This document shows positions 9,612-21,229 of a DNA stretch of 50,477 bases, piece by piece. The stretch comes from Gemmatimonas sp. (GTDB lineage Bacteria > Gemmatimonadota > Gemmatimonadetes > Gemmatimonadales > Gemmatimonadaceae). The DNA lies in contig JANYJW010000048.1 of NCBI GenBank assembly GCA_025361705.1, positions 1 through 50,477 on the forward strand. The letters run 5' to 3'. Every line of letters starts with the position of its first letter. Within the stretch, counting starts at the first letter, position 1. The notes under the pieces were generated by a model. It saw only the letters and a list, made by a program, of their open reading frames with translations. It was not told the origin of the DNA and ran no database searches. A program made the position numbers and the translations under genes.

Positions 9612-11107
9612 TAAGGCTTCTTGACGGGTTCAGCCGCCTTCTTGGCGGGCTCGGCCGGAGCTGCCGGAGGGGCACCGGCGGCAGGCGCCGCACCGGGCAT
9701 CGGCACGGCCGACGCGGGCTGCTGCGCGGCACGCGTCGAGTCGGCCACCTGACGGATCTTGGTGGCGCGCTCCAGCGCGCGCTCGATGCCGGCCGTCACG
9801 ATGCGCGACTCATACTTGCCGCGCAGCGCCGAGGCGATGGGCTCGGGGATGTTCACGAACTGCGCCTTCTCGGACAACAGGAGGTCGAAGTACGTGTCGA
9901 TGCGCGACGCCGCCAGCCGTTCACGCTCCGACGTCGTCTTGGCCGAATCCTTGAGAAGGACGGGGAGCACCTTCAGTTCCGACATGGCGCTGGCCACCTG
10001 CGAATAGAAGGCGCCGCGAATGTTCACGAGGGCGGCGGTATCGGGCAGCGCCTTGACGCTGTCGGCCGCCTTGAGCACCAGTTCGTTGCGCGTGATCTGC
10101 TTGAGGAAGTACGGAATGGCCGTGTCGGGCGCCGACGCGATCTGCTCGCGAATGCGCGACTGCGGCGGCATGGCGTTCATCCACTGCACGAGGCGCGCGG
10201 CGGTCAGGCTGCCGCCCTTCCACGTGGCGAGCGCCGTCTTGTCGGTGCGGTGCGCGTCGAGGTCGGCGGCCACGGCCTTCACCAGCTTGGACGCACCCGA
10301 CTTCACCTGCACGTCGGCCCCCTTTTCCATGCCGGCCATGAAGATGCTCTCGGCCTTCTGCGTCGCAATCTGCCCATACGACTTCGCGAAGTCGGCGGCC
10401 ACCTCGGCATACGTCTGGCGCATGACGATGTGGTAGCCAAACTGCGTTTCGAAGACGCCGGAGATCTCGCCCGGCTTGAGCGCCTTCACGGCCGCGTCGA
10501 ACTCGGGGACCATCGCGCCCGGCGCAAAGACGCCGAGCGAGCCGCCGTTGGCCTTGGAACCGTCCATCGACTTGGCCTTGGCGACGTCGGCGAAGTTGGC
10601 GGCCGTCACGGTCTTGCGGATCTTCTCGAGCGCGCTGCGCACCGAATCGCGCTGCTTGGGCGTGGAGCCATCGCGCGGCGACATCAGCAGGATGTGGCGC
10701 GCGGCGAACATCTCGCCCGCGGCGTACTTGGCGGGCAGCGAGGCGCTGTCGACCTTGCCCCATTCCTTGGACACGTGCTGGTAGAAGGCCTTGGACTTCT
10801 CCTGCGCCACGGCCGACCACATGGCCGCGTCGGCCATCTTCTCATCGCGCAGCGTGTCGTCGTGCGCGCCGGCGTAGCCAAGCAGCTGGTACGAGATCCA
10901 GACTTCGGTGACCGCGTTGGCGACGTCCTTGCGCAGCGGCACCTTGGCGTTGCCGAGCAGGTCGGCCAGGCGGGTGACCGACAGTTCCTGCGTGCCGGCG
11001 CGGGCCACCACGTCGACGTGGGCCGTGAGCGCCTCCTTGAAGCCGTCGCAGGCGGCGATGCCGAAGGTGGCGACCAGCGTGGTGGCGAGGATGACGTTGC
11101 GCTTCAT
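9611..11107 (-). CDS. PpiC/SurA-type foldase lipoprotein
   Basis: A 498-residue predicted lipoprotein with one clear parvulin domain (AARHILLMSPRDG through GYHIVMRQ). From the ATG at 11107 the N-terminus is a signal peptide ending in the lipobox IAAC, so it should be anchored to a membrane, like PrsA-type foldases. An upstream TTG at 11164 is in frame but would bury the signal peptide. The long C-terminal region is helical and ends in a Pro/Ala/Lys-rich tail (about the last 50 residues). It lies 76 bases after mfd and overlaps surA by one base. Confidence 0.88.
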   Translation of the reverse strand: MKRNVILATTLVATFGIAACDGFKEALTAHVDVVARAGTQELSVTRLADLLGNAKVPLRKDVANAVTEVWISYQLLGYAGAHDDTLRDEKMADAAMWSAVAQEKSKAFYQHVSKEWGKVDSASLPAKYAAGEMFAARHILLMSPRDGSTPKQRDSVRSALEKIRKTVTAANFADVAKAKSMDGSKANGGSLGVFAPGAMVPEFDAAVKALKPGEISGVFETQFGYHIVMRQTYAEVAADFAKSYGQIATQKAESIFMAGMEKGADVQVKSGASKLVKAVAADLDAHRTDKTALATWKGGSLTAARLVQWMNAMPPQSRIREQIASAPDTAIPYFLKQITRNELVLKAADSVKALPDTAALVNIRGAFYSQVASAMSELKVLPVLLKDSAKTTSERERLAASRIDTYFDLLLSEKAQFVNIPEPIASALRGKYESRIVTAGIERALERATKIRQVADSTRAAQQPASAVPMPGAAPAAGAPPAAPAEPAKKAAEPVKKP

Positions 11108-11183
11108 CGAATGGAAGGGAAGGCGGGCGTTGCTCGACCACCCGGCGAAAGCGCCGACGGCCAACAGTCCCGTAATTGATGTG

Positions 11184-14100
11184 TTACTTCAGCTCAGGCC
11201 CAATTGTTCGCAGCGCGCGCACGAGCCCCTCAAGCATGGAAGAGGCACCCAAGCGCGTCAGCTTCAACGACAAGGGCTGCACCCGCCGGACATCCACCTG
11301 GAACTGGACGTCGCGGAACACGGCGGCCAGGGGCTTCATGCGCGGCAGCGCATCGGCCCGAAAGTTAACACGGGCCTCCTCTCCGCGCACCAGGACGCCC
11401 TCGATCCCCAGACGCCCCCCGATCAGGCGGAGGGTGGCGGCCGCCATGTACGCCTCGGCGGGGGGTGGCAGCGGCCCGAATCGGTCGCGCACCTCCTCCC
11501 GCAGGGTCGCAATGGCCTCCACGGACGCGGCGCTGGCCAGCCGGCGGTAGAGGTCCAGCTTGGCATCGGGCGAGGCGATGAAATCGTCCGGCAGGAAGCA
11601 CGGCACATCCATGGTGACGTCCGCCGGCGCCGGCGGCGGGGCGTCGACCCCCCGCTGGACGCGCTGCACGGTCTCCTCGAGCATGCGCAGATAGAGGTCG
11701 AACCCCACCGCGTGCACGAAGCCCGACTGCTCGGGCCCCAGCAGGTTGCCAGCGCCGCGCAGTTCGAGGTCCTTGAGCGCCACGTTGTAGCCGGCCCCCA
11801 GCTCCGTGTGGTGCTCCAGCACCTTCAGGCGGCGCTCCGCCTCGAGGTCCACCTGCACGTCGGGCACCATCAGGTAGCAATAGGCGCGGCGGTGCGACCG
11901 CCCCACGCGCCCCCGCAGCTGGTACAGCTGGGCGAGGCCAAACCGGTCGGCGCGGCTGACGAACATCGTATTGGCGTTGGGCACGTCGAGGCCGCTCTCG
12001 ACAATCATCGTGCTCACCAGCACGTCCACTTCGCCGCCGACAAACTGCGACATCACGTGCTCGAGGTCGCGTTCGCGCATCTGCCCGTGCCCCACCGCCA
12101 CGCGCGCCCGCGGCATCAGCCGGCGCAGGTGGTCGGCCACGGCCTCGATGGTCTCGATGCGGTTGTGCACCACGAACACCTGTCCGCCACGGTCGAGTTC
12201 GCGGGCGATGCCCTCCTCGAGCAGGCCGTCGTCCCACGGCTCCACAAAGGTGAGCACGGGCGACCGGTCGCGCGGCGCGGTCTGCATCAGCGTCAGGTCG
12301 CGCAAGCCGGCCAGCGCCTGATGCAGCGTGCGCGGAATCGGCGTGGCCGTGAGCGTCAGCACATCGGTCTCGAGCTTGAGCTGCTTGAGTCGCTCCTTGT
12401 GCTTCACGCCGAACCGGTGCTCCTCGTCCACGATGATCAGCCCGAGCTGCTTGAACTCCACGTCGGGCGAGAGCAGGCGGTGGGTGCCGATGACGATGTC
12501 CACCGTGCCTGCCTGCAACTCGACCAACTCGGCCTTTTGCTCCTTGGATGTCTGAAAGCGCGACAACACCGCCACGCGCACGGGGAAGTCGGCCAGCCGC
12601 TCGCCAAAGGTGCGCGCGTGCTGTTCGGCGAGGATCGTCGTGGGCACGAGCACTGCCACCTGCCGCCCACTCTGCACGGCCTTGAAGGCGGCGCGCACGG
12701 CAATCTCGGTCTTGCCGTAGCCCACGTCGCCCACGAGCAGGCGGTCCATGGGCCGCGGGCCTTCCATGTCGCGCTTGACGTCCAACGTGGCGCGCAGCTG
12801 GTCGGGCGTGTCCTCGAACAGGAAGGAGCTTTCGAGCTGCTTTTGCCACGCTCCATCGGGGTGGTGCGACGGCCGGTGCGCGATGTGTCGCCGCGCGTAC
12901 AGGTCGAGCAGCTCGTGTGTCATCTCCTGAATGGCCGCGCGCGTCTTGTCGCGCTGCTGTGACCACTTCTTGCCGCCCAGCCGGTGCAGGCGCGGCGGCG
13001 GCGCGTCCTCGGAGAGGTCGCCCGAGTGGCGGAAGCGCTCCACCTGGTCGATGCGATACAGCGGGACGTTGAGCCGGTCGCCCCCCTCGTACTCGATGAC
13101 GATCACCTCGATGGTGCTCTCGGCGACGAAGATCGTCTCCATGCCGCGATAGATGCCGACCCCGTGCTCGAGGTGCACCACGAAGTCGCCGGGCTTGAGC
13201 GCGCCCACGAGTTCCAGCGCCGTCCCTGCCGCATATCGGCGCGCGCGGCGGATGCGCCGGTCGCGCCGAAAGATCTCGTGGTCGGTGAGCACGCGCAGGC
13301 CGTCGGGCTGGCCGCGCGGCGGAATCACGAAGCCGCCACCGAGCACGCCGATGGTGAGCGCCGGCAGCACCTCGCTTCCCCTGGCGCCGAGCAGTTCCTC
13401 GAGACGCTCCGCCTGCCCGCTGTTGTCGCAGAGGATCACGGTGGGGGTCCGGTCGGACACAACGGCGCGCAGCCGCGCCATGTCGCGCTCAATCGGCTCG
13501 GGCGGCCTCAGCGGGAAAAGAACGCCCGCGTCGCCTTCCACGGCCCCCACGATGTCGAGCGTGGCAAAGCCGCGCAGGGCGCGGCGCGCGATGTCGGGCG
13601 GCTGCAGCAGTTCGTCGCGGTCGGCGGCGGCCTCGCCGCGCCGGCGCGCGAGATCCAGATGGTGCGCCGCCTCGTCCCAGGTGCGCAGCAGCTCTGGTTC
13701 CACCTGCACGCCCTCGGGCACAACGACCAGCGTGTCCGGCGGCCACAGCGCGGCGAGCGAGGTGCGTTGGTCGTCGGTCGGCGCGAAATCGTCATTCGAG
13801 GGCACGACGTCAACCGGCAGCACCACCACGCGCTCCACCGCGCGCGTCGTCCGCTGCGACGACAAGTCGAACTCGCGCAGCTCCACCAGATCGTCGCCCC
13901 AGAATTCCAGACGCACCGGAGCGGGCATGCCAAACCCGTACACGTCGACGATGCCGCCGCGCACCGAGAACTGCGCCACGTCCTCCACCATCTCGGCACG
14001 CTCAAAGCCCACGCGCTCCAGGTGCGCCGCCAGATCCTCGAGCCGCCAGACGGCGCCGCGCATGAGCTCGAGCCGCGCTTCGGCCAGTGCGCGCGGCAGG

Positions 14101-14492
14101 CGCGTGCGCTCCTGCGTGGCGCGCACCGTGGTCACGAGCACGCGCACGCTGCCGCGGCTCAGCCGTTCGAGCGTCTCCACGCGCTCGCCCGCCACTTCGG
14201 CGTGCGGCTCGACCTCGCCAAAGCCCTCGCGCGACGGATAGAGCGAGACAAATCCCTCACCGAGGATCGCCTCGAGATCGGCGAGCCATCGCTCGGCCTC
14301 GGGCACCTGGTCGGCGACCACGACGTGCAGGCGATTGGGCGACTCGGTGGCAAGCGCGGCGACGAGCAGCGCATCGCCCGAGCCCGCGAGCCCTGCCACG
14401 GGCAGCACGGCGCCCGGGCGCGGCATGCGCGCACGCAACGCCTGAAACTGAGGCAGCGCCGCGAGGCGCTCAAGCAGCAGTGGCAGCGACAT
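11184..14492 (-). CDS. mfd: Transcription-repair coupling factor
   Basis: A 1102-residue DNA translocase that removes stalled RNA polymerase and recruits UvrA. The N-terminal UvrB-like module is followed by the RNA-polymerase interaction (CarD-like) domain around [16 protein letters not shown]. The superfamily 2 helicase has Walker A in [14 protein letters not shown] in VDEEHRFGV and motif VI in QLRGRVGRS. The C-terminal TRCF domain ends the protein. ATG 14492 is chosen because it follows the VWA gene stop by two bases and gives the normal 1100-1150 length. Its repair partner uvrA is at 42 kb. The position inside a DUF58/VWA/foldase operon is unusual. Confidence 0.96.
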   Translation of the reverse strand: MSLPLLLERLAALPQFQALRARMPRPGAVLPVAGLAGSGDALLVAALATESPNRLHVVVADQVPEAERWLADLEAILGEGFVSLYPSREGFGEVEPHAEVAGERVETLERLSRGSVRVLVTTVRATQERTRLPRALAEARLELMRGAVWRLEDLAAHLERVGFERAEMVEDVAQFSVRGGIVDVYGFGMPAPVRLEFWGDDLVELREFDLSSQRTTRAVERVVVLPVDVVPSNDDFAPTDDQRTSLAALWPPDTLVVVPEGVQVEPELLRTWDEAAHHLDLARRRGEAAADRDELLQPPDIARRALRGFATLDIVGAVEGDAGVLFPLRPPEPIERDMARLRAVVSDRTPTVILCDNSGQAERLEELLGARGSEVLPALTIGVLGGGFVIPPRGQPDGLRVLTDHEIFRRDRRIRRARRYAAGTALELVGALKPGDFVVHLEHGVGIYRGMETIFVAESTIEVIVIEYEGGDRLNVPLYRIDQVERFRHSGDLSEDAPPPRLHRLGGKKWSQQRDKTRAAIQEMTHELLDLYARRHIAHRPSHHPDGAWQKQLESSFLFEDTPDQLRATLDVKRDMEGPRPMDRLLVGDVGYGKTEIAVRAAFKAVQSGRQVAVLVPTTILAEQHARTFGERLADFPVRVAVLSRFQTSKEQKAELVELQAGTVDIVIGTHRLLSPDVEFKQLGLIIVDEEHRFGVKHKERLKQLKLETDVLTLTATPIPRTLHQALAGLRDLTLMQTAPRDRSPVLTFVEPWDDGLLEEGIARELDRGGQVFVVHNRIETIEAVADHLRRLMPRARVAVGHGQMRERDLEHVMSQFVGGEVDVLVSTMIVESGLDVPNANTMFVSRADRFGLAQLYQLRGRVGRSHRRAYCYLMVPDVQVDLEAERRLKVLEHHTELGAGYNVALKDLELRGAGNLLGPEQSGFVHAVGFDLYLRMLEETVQRVQRGVDAPPPAPADVTMDVPCFLPDDFIASPDAKLDLYRRLASAASVEAIATLREEVRDRFGPLPPPAEAYMAAATLRLIGGRLGIEGVLVRGEEARVNFRADALPRMKPLAAVFRDVQFQVDVRRVQPLSLKLTRLGASSMLEGLVRALRTIGPELK

Positions 14493-14494
14493 CG

Positions 14495-16300
14495 TCAGGC
14501 CGCGCCGTCGTCGTCGCGGCGCGAGACCCACGTCTCGGCGGCAAGCAGCAAGAGCGCGCCAACAAGCAAACCAACGATCAGCGGCCGCGGCGACGTGTCG
14601 GACCACGCACGGGCCGCGAGGAGCGCCGGATCGCCAATGCCCTGCGTGGCGCGCCCGCCGAACCTGGCAGCGATGGCCGTGGCCGGCACGCGATCGAGCA
14701 CCGACTCGGCCGGCTCGGGCGCCACCACCACGGCACCGGCGCGTTCGCCACCGCGCCGCAGAAAGTACACGCCGGTGGCAGCAGGCACCCGAAAGCGCGC
14801 GCCCTGCAGCGGCTGCACCACGCCGTCGTTCAGTTCGAGACCCGTGGCCCACGACGGGCGCACCAGCGACGACGACGGCGCGACGTCGTACACCGGGCCC
14901 GCATCGGTGGCGAGACGGCGCGCGATGGTGCGATCGAGCCACGGCAGAAACGACGCGCGCAACGGAAGGTCAGCATCGGCGGGGTCGAGCGACACGGCCA
15001 TGAGCACCCACCCGTCGCCCGCCACGACCAGAGGCTCCGCCCCTGCGCGCACCAGCGTATCGCCCGGCGCATCCCCCTGGCGCTGGAGTTCGTAGAATCG
15101 CTGCGCCGTGGCACCATCGAGTCCATCGCCGCGCAGCTGCACCGGCCCCGCGCGACGCTCGCCCAGCCGCCACGGAATGCGCGCGCGCTCGAGCGCCCGG
15201 TTGGCGAGCGCCACGCGCACCGGATCGGCCGGCGCGACAATCAGCGCCGGTAACGCCAGGAGGTTGTCGGCGCTGGTAATCGCCACACCGCCGCCGTCCT
15301 TCACCCGGCCGTCGGCCGCCAGCGCCGCAATCGCGGTGCGCGCAAAAGCGCCGGCCGCAGCATCGGCATGCGCCGCAGGGGCATCGCCCACGTGCACGGC
15401 AAACGGGCGCGCGTCATCGCCGCGCAACTCGTCGGGCGGTAACTCCACGATGCCAGCCGTCCACCCGTGCGCCGCCGGCGTGGCGCCCGCCTCAATGGTC
15501 CCGCCCGGCGCGACGGTGCCGCGCGCGAGCGTGCTCGACCCCAGCGCGGCGCGCCATGTAACCACGGAGTGCGTGAGCACCGTGGCGCGCAGCGTGCCGC
15601 GTGGCGCCCAGTGCGGCGGGTCGGTGACGACGCGCGTGACGGCGCGATTCGCCGGGGGCGGCGTGGTGGGTGCGTAGATGAGCACCGGCGCGGCGGGCGC
15701 GGCGAGCTGTGCCGGCCACGCGGTCGCCTGGCCGTCTGTGACCACCACCACACGCGCCGACGGAAGCGCTGCGCCGCTGGCGAGCGCCGCGCCGGTGCGC
15801 ACGGCCGCCGCGAGGTTGCCCGCACCCGCGAGCGGCGCTGCGCGATCGACCGCCGCGCCCACGACCGATGCCGATCCGCCGGTCACCGCACCATCGGCCG
15901 TCACCAGCCAGACGCGATCGCTCGTGCGCGCGGCGCCCAGCACCCCGTGCGCCACCTCCTGCAGCGCAGCCAGCACCGAGCGCCCGTCCACCACGGCGCC
16001 GGTGCTCATCGAGTTGTCGAGCACCAGCACGAGGCCCGTGGGGCCGTGTCCCGCCACGCCGAGCCTGGCGAGCGGACGAGCCGCGGCCAGCGCGATGAGC
16101 AGCACGATGGCCACGCGCAGCAGCATCAGCAGGACGTTGCGCACCTTGAGCTCGCGCGCGTGCTCCTGCTCCGCGCGCAGCAGGTAGCGCACGGCTGGAA
16201 AGTCGATGCGCATGTCGACCTTGCGGCGGCGCAGGTGCAGCCAGAGCGGCACCGCGGCGGCAAGGCCGAGGAGCAGGGCCAGCGGTGCGAGCAGGCTCAC
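14495..16300 (-). CDS. BatA-like membrane protein with von Willebrand A domain
   Basis: A 601-residue membrane protein. An N-terminal aerotolerance/BatA-type region (1-80) contains two hydrophobic helices. A VWA domain (about 88-235) follows with the MIDAS sequence DNSMS at 95-99 and a VTDGQ strand. A long extracytoplasmic region and a final hydrophobic helix (about 573-592) before a short charged tail complete it. Such proteins are usually encoded with MoxR ATPases and DUF58 proteins and are thought to act in envelope stress or metal-dependent assembly; no MoxR is present here. The GTG start overlaps the DUF58 stop as GTGA and the stop is two bases before mfd. Confidence 0.88.
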   Translation of the reverse strand: MSLLAPLALLLGLAAAVPLWLHLRRRKVDMRIDFPAVRYLLRAEQEHARELKVRNVLLMLLRVAIVLLIALAAARPLARLGVAGHGPTGLVLVLDNSMSTGAVVDGRSVLAALQEVAHGVLGAARTSDRVWLVTADGAVTGGSASVVGAAVDRAAPLAGAGNLAAAVRTGAALASGAALPSARVVVVTDGQATAWPAQLAAPAAPVLIYAPTTPPPANRAVTRVVTDPPHWAPRGTLRATVLTHSVVTWRAALGSSTLARGTVAPGGTIEAGATPAAHGWTAGIVELPPDELRGDDARPFAVHVGDAPAAHADAAAGAFARTAIAALAADGRVKDGGGVAITSADNLLALPALIVAPADPVRVALANRALERARIPWRLGERRAGPVQLRGDGLDGATAQRFYELQRQGDAPGDTLVRAGAEPLVVAGDGWVLMAVSLDPADADLPLRASFLPWLDRTIARRLATDAGPVYDVAPSSSLVRPSWATGLELNDGVVQPLQGARFRVPAATGVYFLRRGGERAGAVVVAPEPAESVLDRVPATAIAARFGGRATQGIGDPALLAARAWSDTSPRPLIVGLLVGALLLLAAETWVSRRDDDGAA

Positions 16301-17214
16301 GGGAGCCGCCGCCGCGAGAGAAAGGCGCGCCGCACCGGAATCACGAACGGCGAATCGGTGTAGATCGGCTCATACGCGGCGCCGGCGCCCGCCAGCTTCG
16401 AGCGCCACTCGGCAATGGCCTCGACCACCGTCGCCCGGTACGCGGCGCGCACGTCGCCCACCGTGGCCTCAACTTCCGTTCCCGTCTCGGGATCGACGAA
16501 GACCAGTTCTGCCCCCTGCACCGACAGGTCGCGCTCGGCGGGATCGAGCAGGTGCAACACCGTCACCTGATGCCCCGCCCCGCGCAGCGCCTGCACGGCT
16601 TCAATGGTCTCGTCCGGGTCGAGGAGCAGGTCAGAAACGACAATGACCATTCCCGGGCGCGGCACGAGGCGCGCGGCGCGCATCAGCGCGCCTGGCGCAT
16701 CGCTCCCCGCGCCTGCGCCGGGCTCGGACAGCGCGGCGAGGATGCGCCGAAAGTGCAGGTCGCGCGAGCGCGGCGGCAGCACCGTGCGCACGTCGTCATC
16801 AAAGCGGATGAGCCCCACGGCATCGCGCTGCTTGAGCAGGAGCAGCGACACCGCGGCGACGAGCGTCTCGGCGTAGGCGATCTTGGTGAGGCGGCCGGGC
16901 GCACCCGACCAGTGCATGGACTTCGACACGTCGAGGACGACGGTGGCCCGCAGGTTGGTCTCTTCCTCGAAGAGCTTGATGAGCCACTTGTCGGCGCGCG
17001 CGGCCATCTTCCAGTCCATGTACCGCAGGTCGTCGCCGGGCTGGTATTCCCGGTGCTCGGCGAACTCCACCGAGAAGCCCTTTTTGCGCGAGCGGTGCAG
17101 GCCGGTGAGGAAGCCCTCCACGATCCAGCGCGCACGAATTTCCAGCCCGCCGAGCGCGTGCAGCTGGGCGGGGTCGAGGAGTTCGGGGCGTTGCGCGTTG
17201 GCCGGGCTGGTCAT
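16297..17214 (-). CDS. DUF58 domain protein
   Basis: A 305-residue DUF58 protein. The family signature (YQPGDDLRYMDWK, 58-69) is followed by DVSKSM at 95-100, which resembles the MIDAS of a VWA domain. DUF58 proteins accompany MoxR ATPases and VWA proteins; their biochemical role is unsettled. It is the first gene of a run that continues through VWA and Mfd. TACTAT lies 11 bases before the ATG and no Shine-Dalgarno is apparent. It is divergent from lepA, with 115 bases between. Confidence 0.92.
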   Translation of the reverse strand: MTSPANAQRPELLDPAQLHALGGLEIRARWIVEGFLTGLHRSRKKGFSVEFAEHREYQPGDDLRYMDWKMAARADKWLIKLFEEETNLRATVVLDVSKSMHWSGAPGRLTKIAYAETLVAAVSLLLLKQRDAVGLIRFDDDVRTVLPPRSRDLHFRRILAALSEPGAGAGSDAPGALMRAARLVPRPGMVIVVSDLLLDPDETIEAVQALRGAGHQVTVLHLLDPAERDLSVQGAELVFVDPETGTEVEATVGDVRAAYRATVVEAIAEWRSKLAGAGAAYEPIYTDSPFVIPVRRAFLSRRRLP

Positions 17215-17273
17215 GGAGCGATGTAATAGTACGCAGCGGGCCGGGAAAACGCGGGCACGGCGGGTTTTGCGGC

Positions 17274-17302
17274 TTGGAGCCGGCGCCGCAGGTGGCTAAC
17301 TT
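17274..17302 (+). promoter_or_regulatory. Candidate lepA promoter
   Basis: TTGGAG, a 17-base spacer and TAACTT lie in the DUF58-lepA divergent gap, with the expected transcript start about 20 bases before the GTG. The match is weak. Confidence 0.28.
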
Positions 17303-17329
17303 GTAAGGCTGACCCTCAACCGCTGTGCC

Positions 17330-19126
<1,797 letters not shown>

Positions 19127-19127
19127 G

Positions 19128-19155
19128 CGGTAGACGGCTGACGGTAGACGAGACA
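19128..19155. repeat. Heptad repeat (family A), locus 1
   Basis: Immediately after the lepA stop are four 7-bp units: CGGTAGA, CGGCTGA, CGGTAGA and the degenerate CGAGACA. The complement (TCTACCG) is the same family as the repeat before the HD gene at 37.28 kb. Confidence 0.65.
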
Positions 19156-19162
19156 AGACGGC

Positions 19163-19206
19163 ACGGGGGAAACGGCATGCGGAATGCCATTTCCCCCGTT
19201 CTTTTC
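19163..19206 (+). terminator. Intrinsic terminator of lepA
   Basis: A ten-pair outer stem (ACGGGGGAAA with TTTCCCCCGT) continues after one mismatch into GGCAT/ATGCC and is followed by TCTTTTCTT. It is the clearest rho-independent terminator in the window and separates lepA from the next operon. Confidence 0.88.
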
Positions 19207-19244
19207 TTCGTGCTGACATGCCGCGGTTTCGTTACTCTTCTCTC

Positions 19245-20240
19245 GTGCCTTCCCTCGTCATCCAGACGTCGTTTCTTGGCGACACCATTCTCACCACGCC
19301 GTTGCTCGCGACGCTGGCAGCGCGCGGGCCGGTGGACGCGGTCGTGACGCCATTGGGGGCCACGATCCTGCGCGGCAATCCCGCGGTGCGAGAGCTCGTG
19401 GTGTTCGACAAGCGGGGCGCCGACGCCGGCCTTCGCGGGGTGCGCCGCATGGCGAGCCGGCTGCGCGCCGGGGGCTACACGACGGCGTACATGGCCCAGG
19501 GGTCGCTGCGCAGCGCCGTGCTCGCCCGGGCCGCGCACATCGCCCGCCGGGTGGGCTTCGACACCTCGGCGGGACGTTCCCTGTACACCGAGCGCGTGCA
19601 CTACCACCGCGAGCAGCATCACGCGGAGCGCCTGTGGCGGCTCGCGGCTGGTGACGACGCGCCGTCACCCGATGCCGACGCCATCCGGCCGCGGCTCTAC
19701 CCCGGCGCCGACGAGCGGGCGCAGGTGGACGCGCTGCTCGCCGGTTTCACCGGCGGCCCCCTGGTGGGTCTCGCGCCGGGCAGCATCTGGGGCACCAAGC
19801 GGTGGCCGCACTTCGCCAGCCTCGTCGCCGCCATCGACGGCGTGCGATTCGCCATCATCGGCAGCACCGAAGACTCCACCGTCGCCGAGACCGTGGCATC
19901 GGTGGCCGCCGACCGGGTGCTCGACGTCACCGGTCGCCTGTCGCTGCTGGCGAGCGCCGAGTTGATATCGCGCTGCGCGGTGCTCGTGGCCAACGACTCG
20001 GCGCCCACGCACCTCGCGTCAGGGGTCGGTACGCCGACAATCACCCTGTTCGGTCCCACGGTGCCGGAGTTTGGCTTCGGGCCGCTCGCGCCGCGCTCCG
20101 AAACATTGGGCGTCGACGCCCTGCCCTGTCGCCCGTGCCACCCGCACGGACCGCGCGAATGCCCGATGGGACATTTCAGCTGCATGCGGTCGCTGGAGGC
20201 CTCGCGAGTGGCCGCGCGCGTGCGCAATTTGCTGGCATGA
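19245..20240 (+). CDS. Glycosyltransferase family 9 (heptosyltransferase-like)
   Basis: A GT9 enzyme expected to add ADP-heptose or a related sugar to lipopolysaccharide core at the inner membrane. The start VIQTSFLGDTILTTPLL fits the conserved GT9 N-terminus, and the nucleotide-binding region has LAPGSIWGTKRWP and VANDSAPTHLAS. A Cys-rich tail (CRPCHPHGPRECPMGH) is seen in many heptosyltransferase II-like proteins. GTG 19245 gives 331 residues and places the conserved motif at the very start, with TACTCT six bases upstream; ATG 19218 would add nine residues only 12 bases after the lepA terminator. Its stop overlaps the ROK kinase start as ATGA. It opens the eleven-gene run. Confidence 0.9.
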   Translation: MPSLVIQTSFLGDTILTTPLLATLAARGPVDAVVTPLGATILRGNPAVRELVVFDKRGADAGLRGVRRMASRLRAGGYTTAYMAQGSLRSAVLARAAHIARRVGFDTSAGRSLYTERVHYHREQHHAERLWRLAAGDDAPSPDADAIRPRLYPGADERAQVDALLAGFTGGPLVGLAPGSIWGTKRWPHFASLVAAIDGVRFAIIGSTEDSTVAETVASVAADRVLDVTGRLSLLASAELISRCAVLVANDSAPTHLASGVGTPTITLFGPTVPEFGFGPLAPRSETLGVDALPCRPCHPHGPRECPMGHFSCMRSLEASRVAARVRNLLA

Positions 20241-21229
20241 CCGACTCCCTCAAATACGTCGTCGGTGTCGACCTGGGCGGCACCAATCTGGTGGTGGGCG
20301 CCATGCCCTCGGACGGCAGCCGCGAACTCGGCGTGCACACGCTGCCGACGCGCGCCGATCTAGGCGCGGATGCCGTGGTCAACCGCATCTGCGAGATGAT
20401 CGAGACCACCATCGCCACCGTCATGCGCGAGACCGGCGCCGTGCGCGCGCAGATTGCCGGCGTTGGCATCGGCTCGCCGGGGCCGCTCGACCGCGAGAAG
20501 GGGCTGGTCATCGTCACGCCGAACCTCGGCTGGAAGGACTTTCCGCTGCGCGACCGCGTCGGTGACCAGGTGCACCTGCCCGCCACGCTCGACAACGACG
20601 CCAACTGCGCCACACTCGGCGAGTGGTGGCTCGGGTCGGCGCGCGGCGGCCGCAACGTGGTGGGGTTCACGCTCGGGACGGGCATTGGCGGCGGTCTCAT
20701 CGTCGACGGCCGGCTGTATCACGGCGCCAGCGACGTGGCCGGCGAGATTGGGCACATGACCATCGAGGCCAATGGCCGGCGCTGCGGCTGCGGCAACTAC
20801 GGCTGCCTCGAGGCATACGCGTCAGGCCCGGCCATCGCGATGCGGGCCCGCGAGGCACTGTCCAATGGCGAGCCGTCGACGCTGCGCGCACTCTGCGGCG
20901 GCGACCTGTTGAAGCTCACGGCGGCCACCGTCTACCGCGCATCGGAGACCGGCGACACGGTGGCGAGCGACGTAGTGCGCGAGACCGCGCGCTTTCTCGC
21001 CATTGGCGTGGCCAACATTCTCAACGTCTTCAACCCCGACGTCGTGGTGCTTGCCGGCGGCGTAGCCAAGGCGGGCGATTCGCTTTTCGTGCCGCTGCGC
21101 GCGGAGGTGCGCCGCCGCGCCTTCAAGCCGGCGGTGGACGCCTGCCGCATTGTGCCGGGCGCCCTCGATGGCAGCGCGGGCATGGTGGGCGCGGTGGCAG
21201 CATTCCTCGCCGAACACCCGGTGGCGTGA
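20237..21229 (+). CDS. ROK-family sugar kinase (glucokinase-like)
   Basis: A 330-residue ROK kinase that would phosphorylate glucose or another hexose with ATP. The phosphate-binding loop is VDLGGTN near residues 10-16, the catalytic region is LDNDANCATLGEWW, and the ROK zinc motif runs from GHMTIEANGRRC to CGCGNYGCLE with its Cys ligands present. FNPDVVVLAGGVAKAG marks the second nucleotide-binding segment. No repressor-type HTH is present, which favours kinase over regulator. The start overlaps the GT9 stop (ATGA) and its own stop overlaps the next start (GTGA). Confidence 0.92.
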   Translation: MTDSLKYVVGVDLGGTNLVVGAMPSDGSRELGVHTLPTRADLGADAVVNRICEMIETTIATVMRETGAVRAQIAGVGIGSPGPLDREKGLVIVTPNLGWKDFPLRDRVGDQVHLPATLDNDANCATLGEWWLGSARGGRNVVGFTLGTGIGGGLIVDGRLYHGASDVAGEIGHMTIEANGRRCGCGNYGCLEAYASGPAIAMRAREALSNGEPSTLRALCGGDLLKLTAATVYRASETGDTVASDVVRETARFLAIGVANILNVFNPDVVVLAGGVAKAGDSLFVPLRAEVRRRAFKPAVDACRIVPGALDGSAGMVGAVAAFLAEHPVA

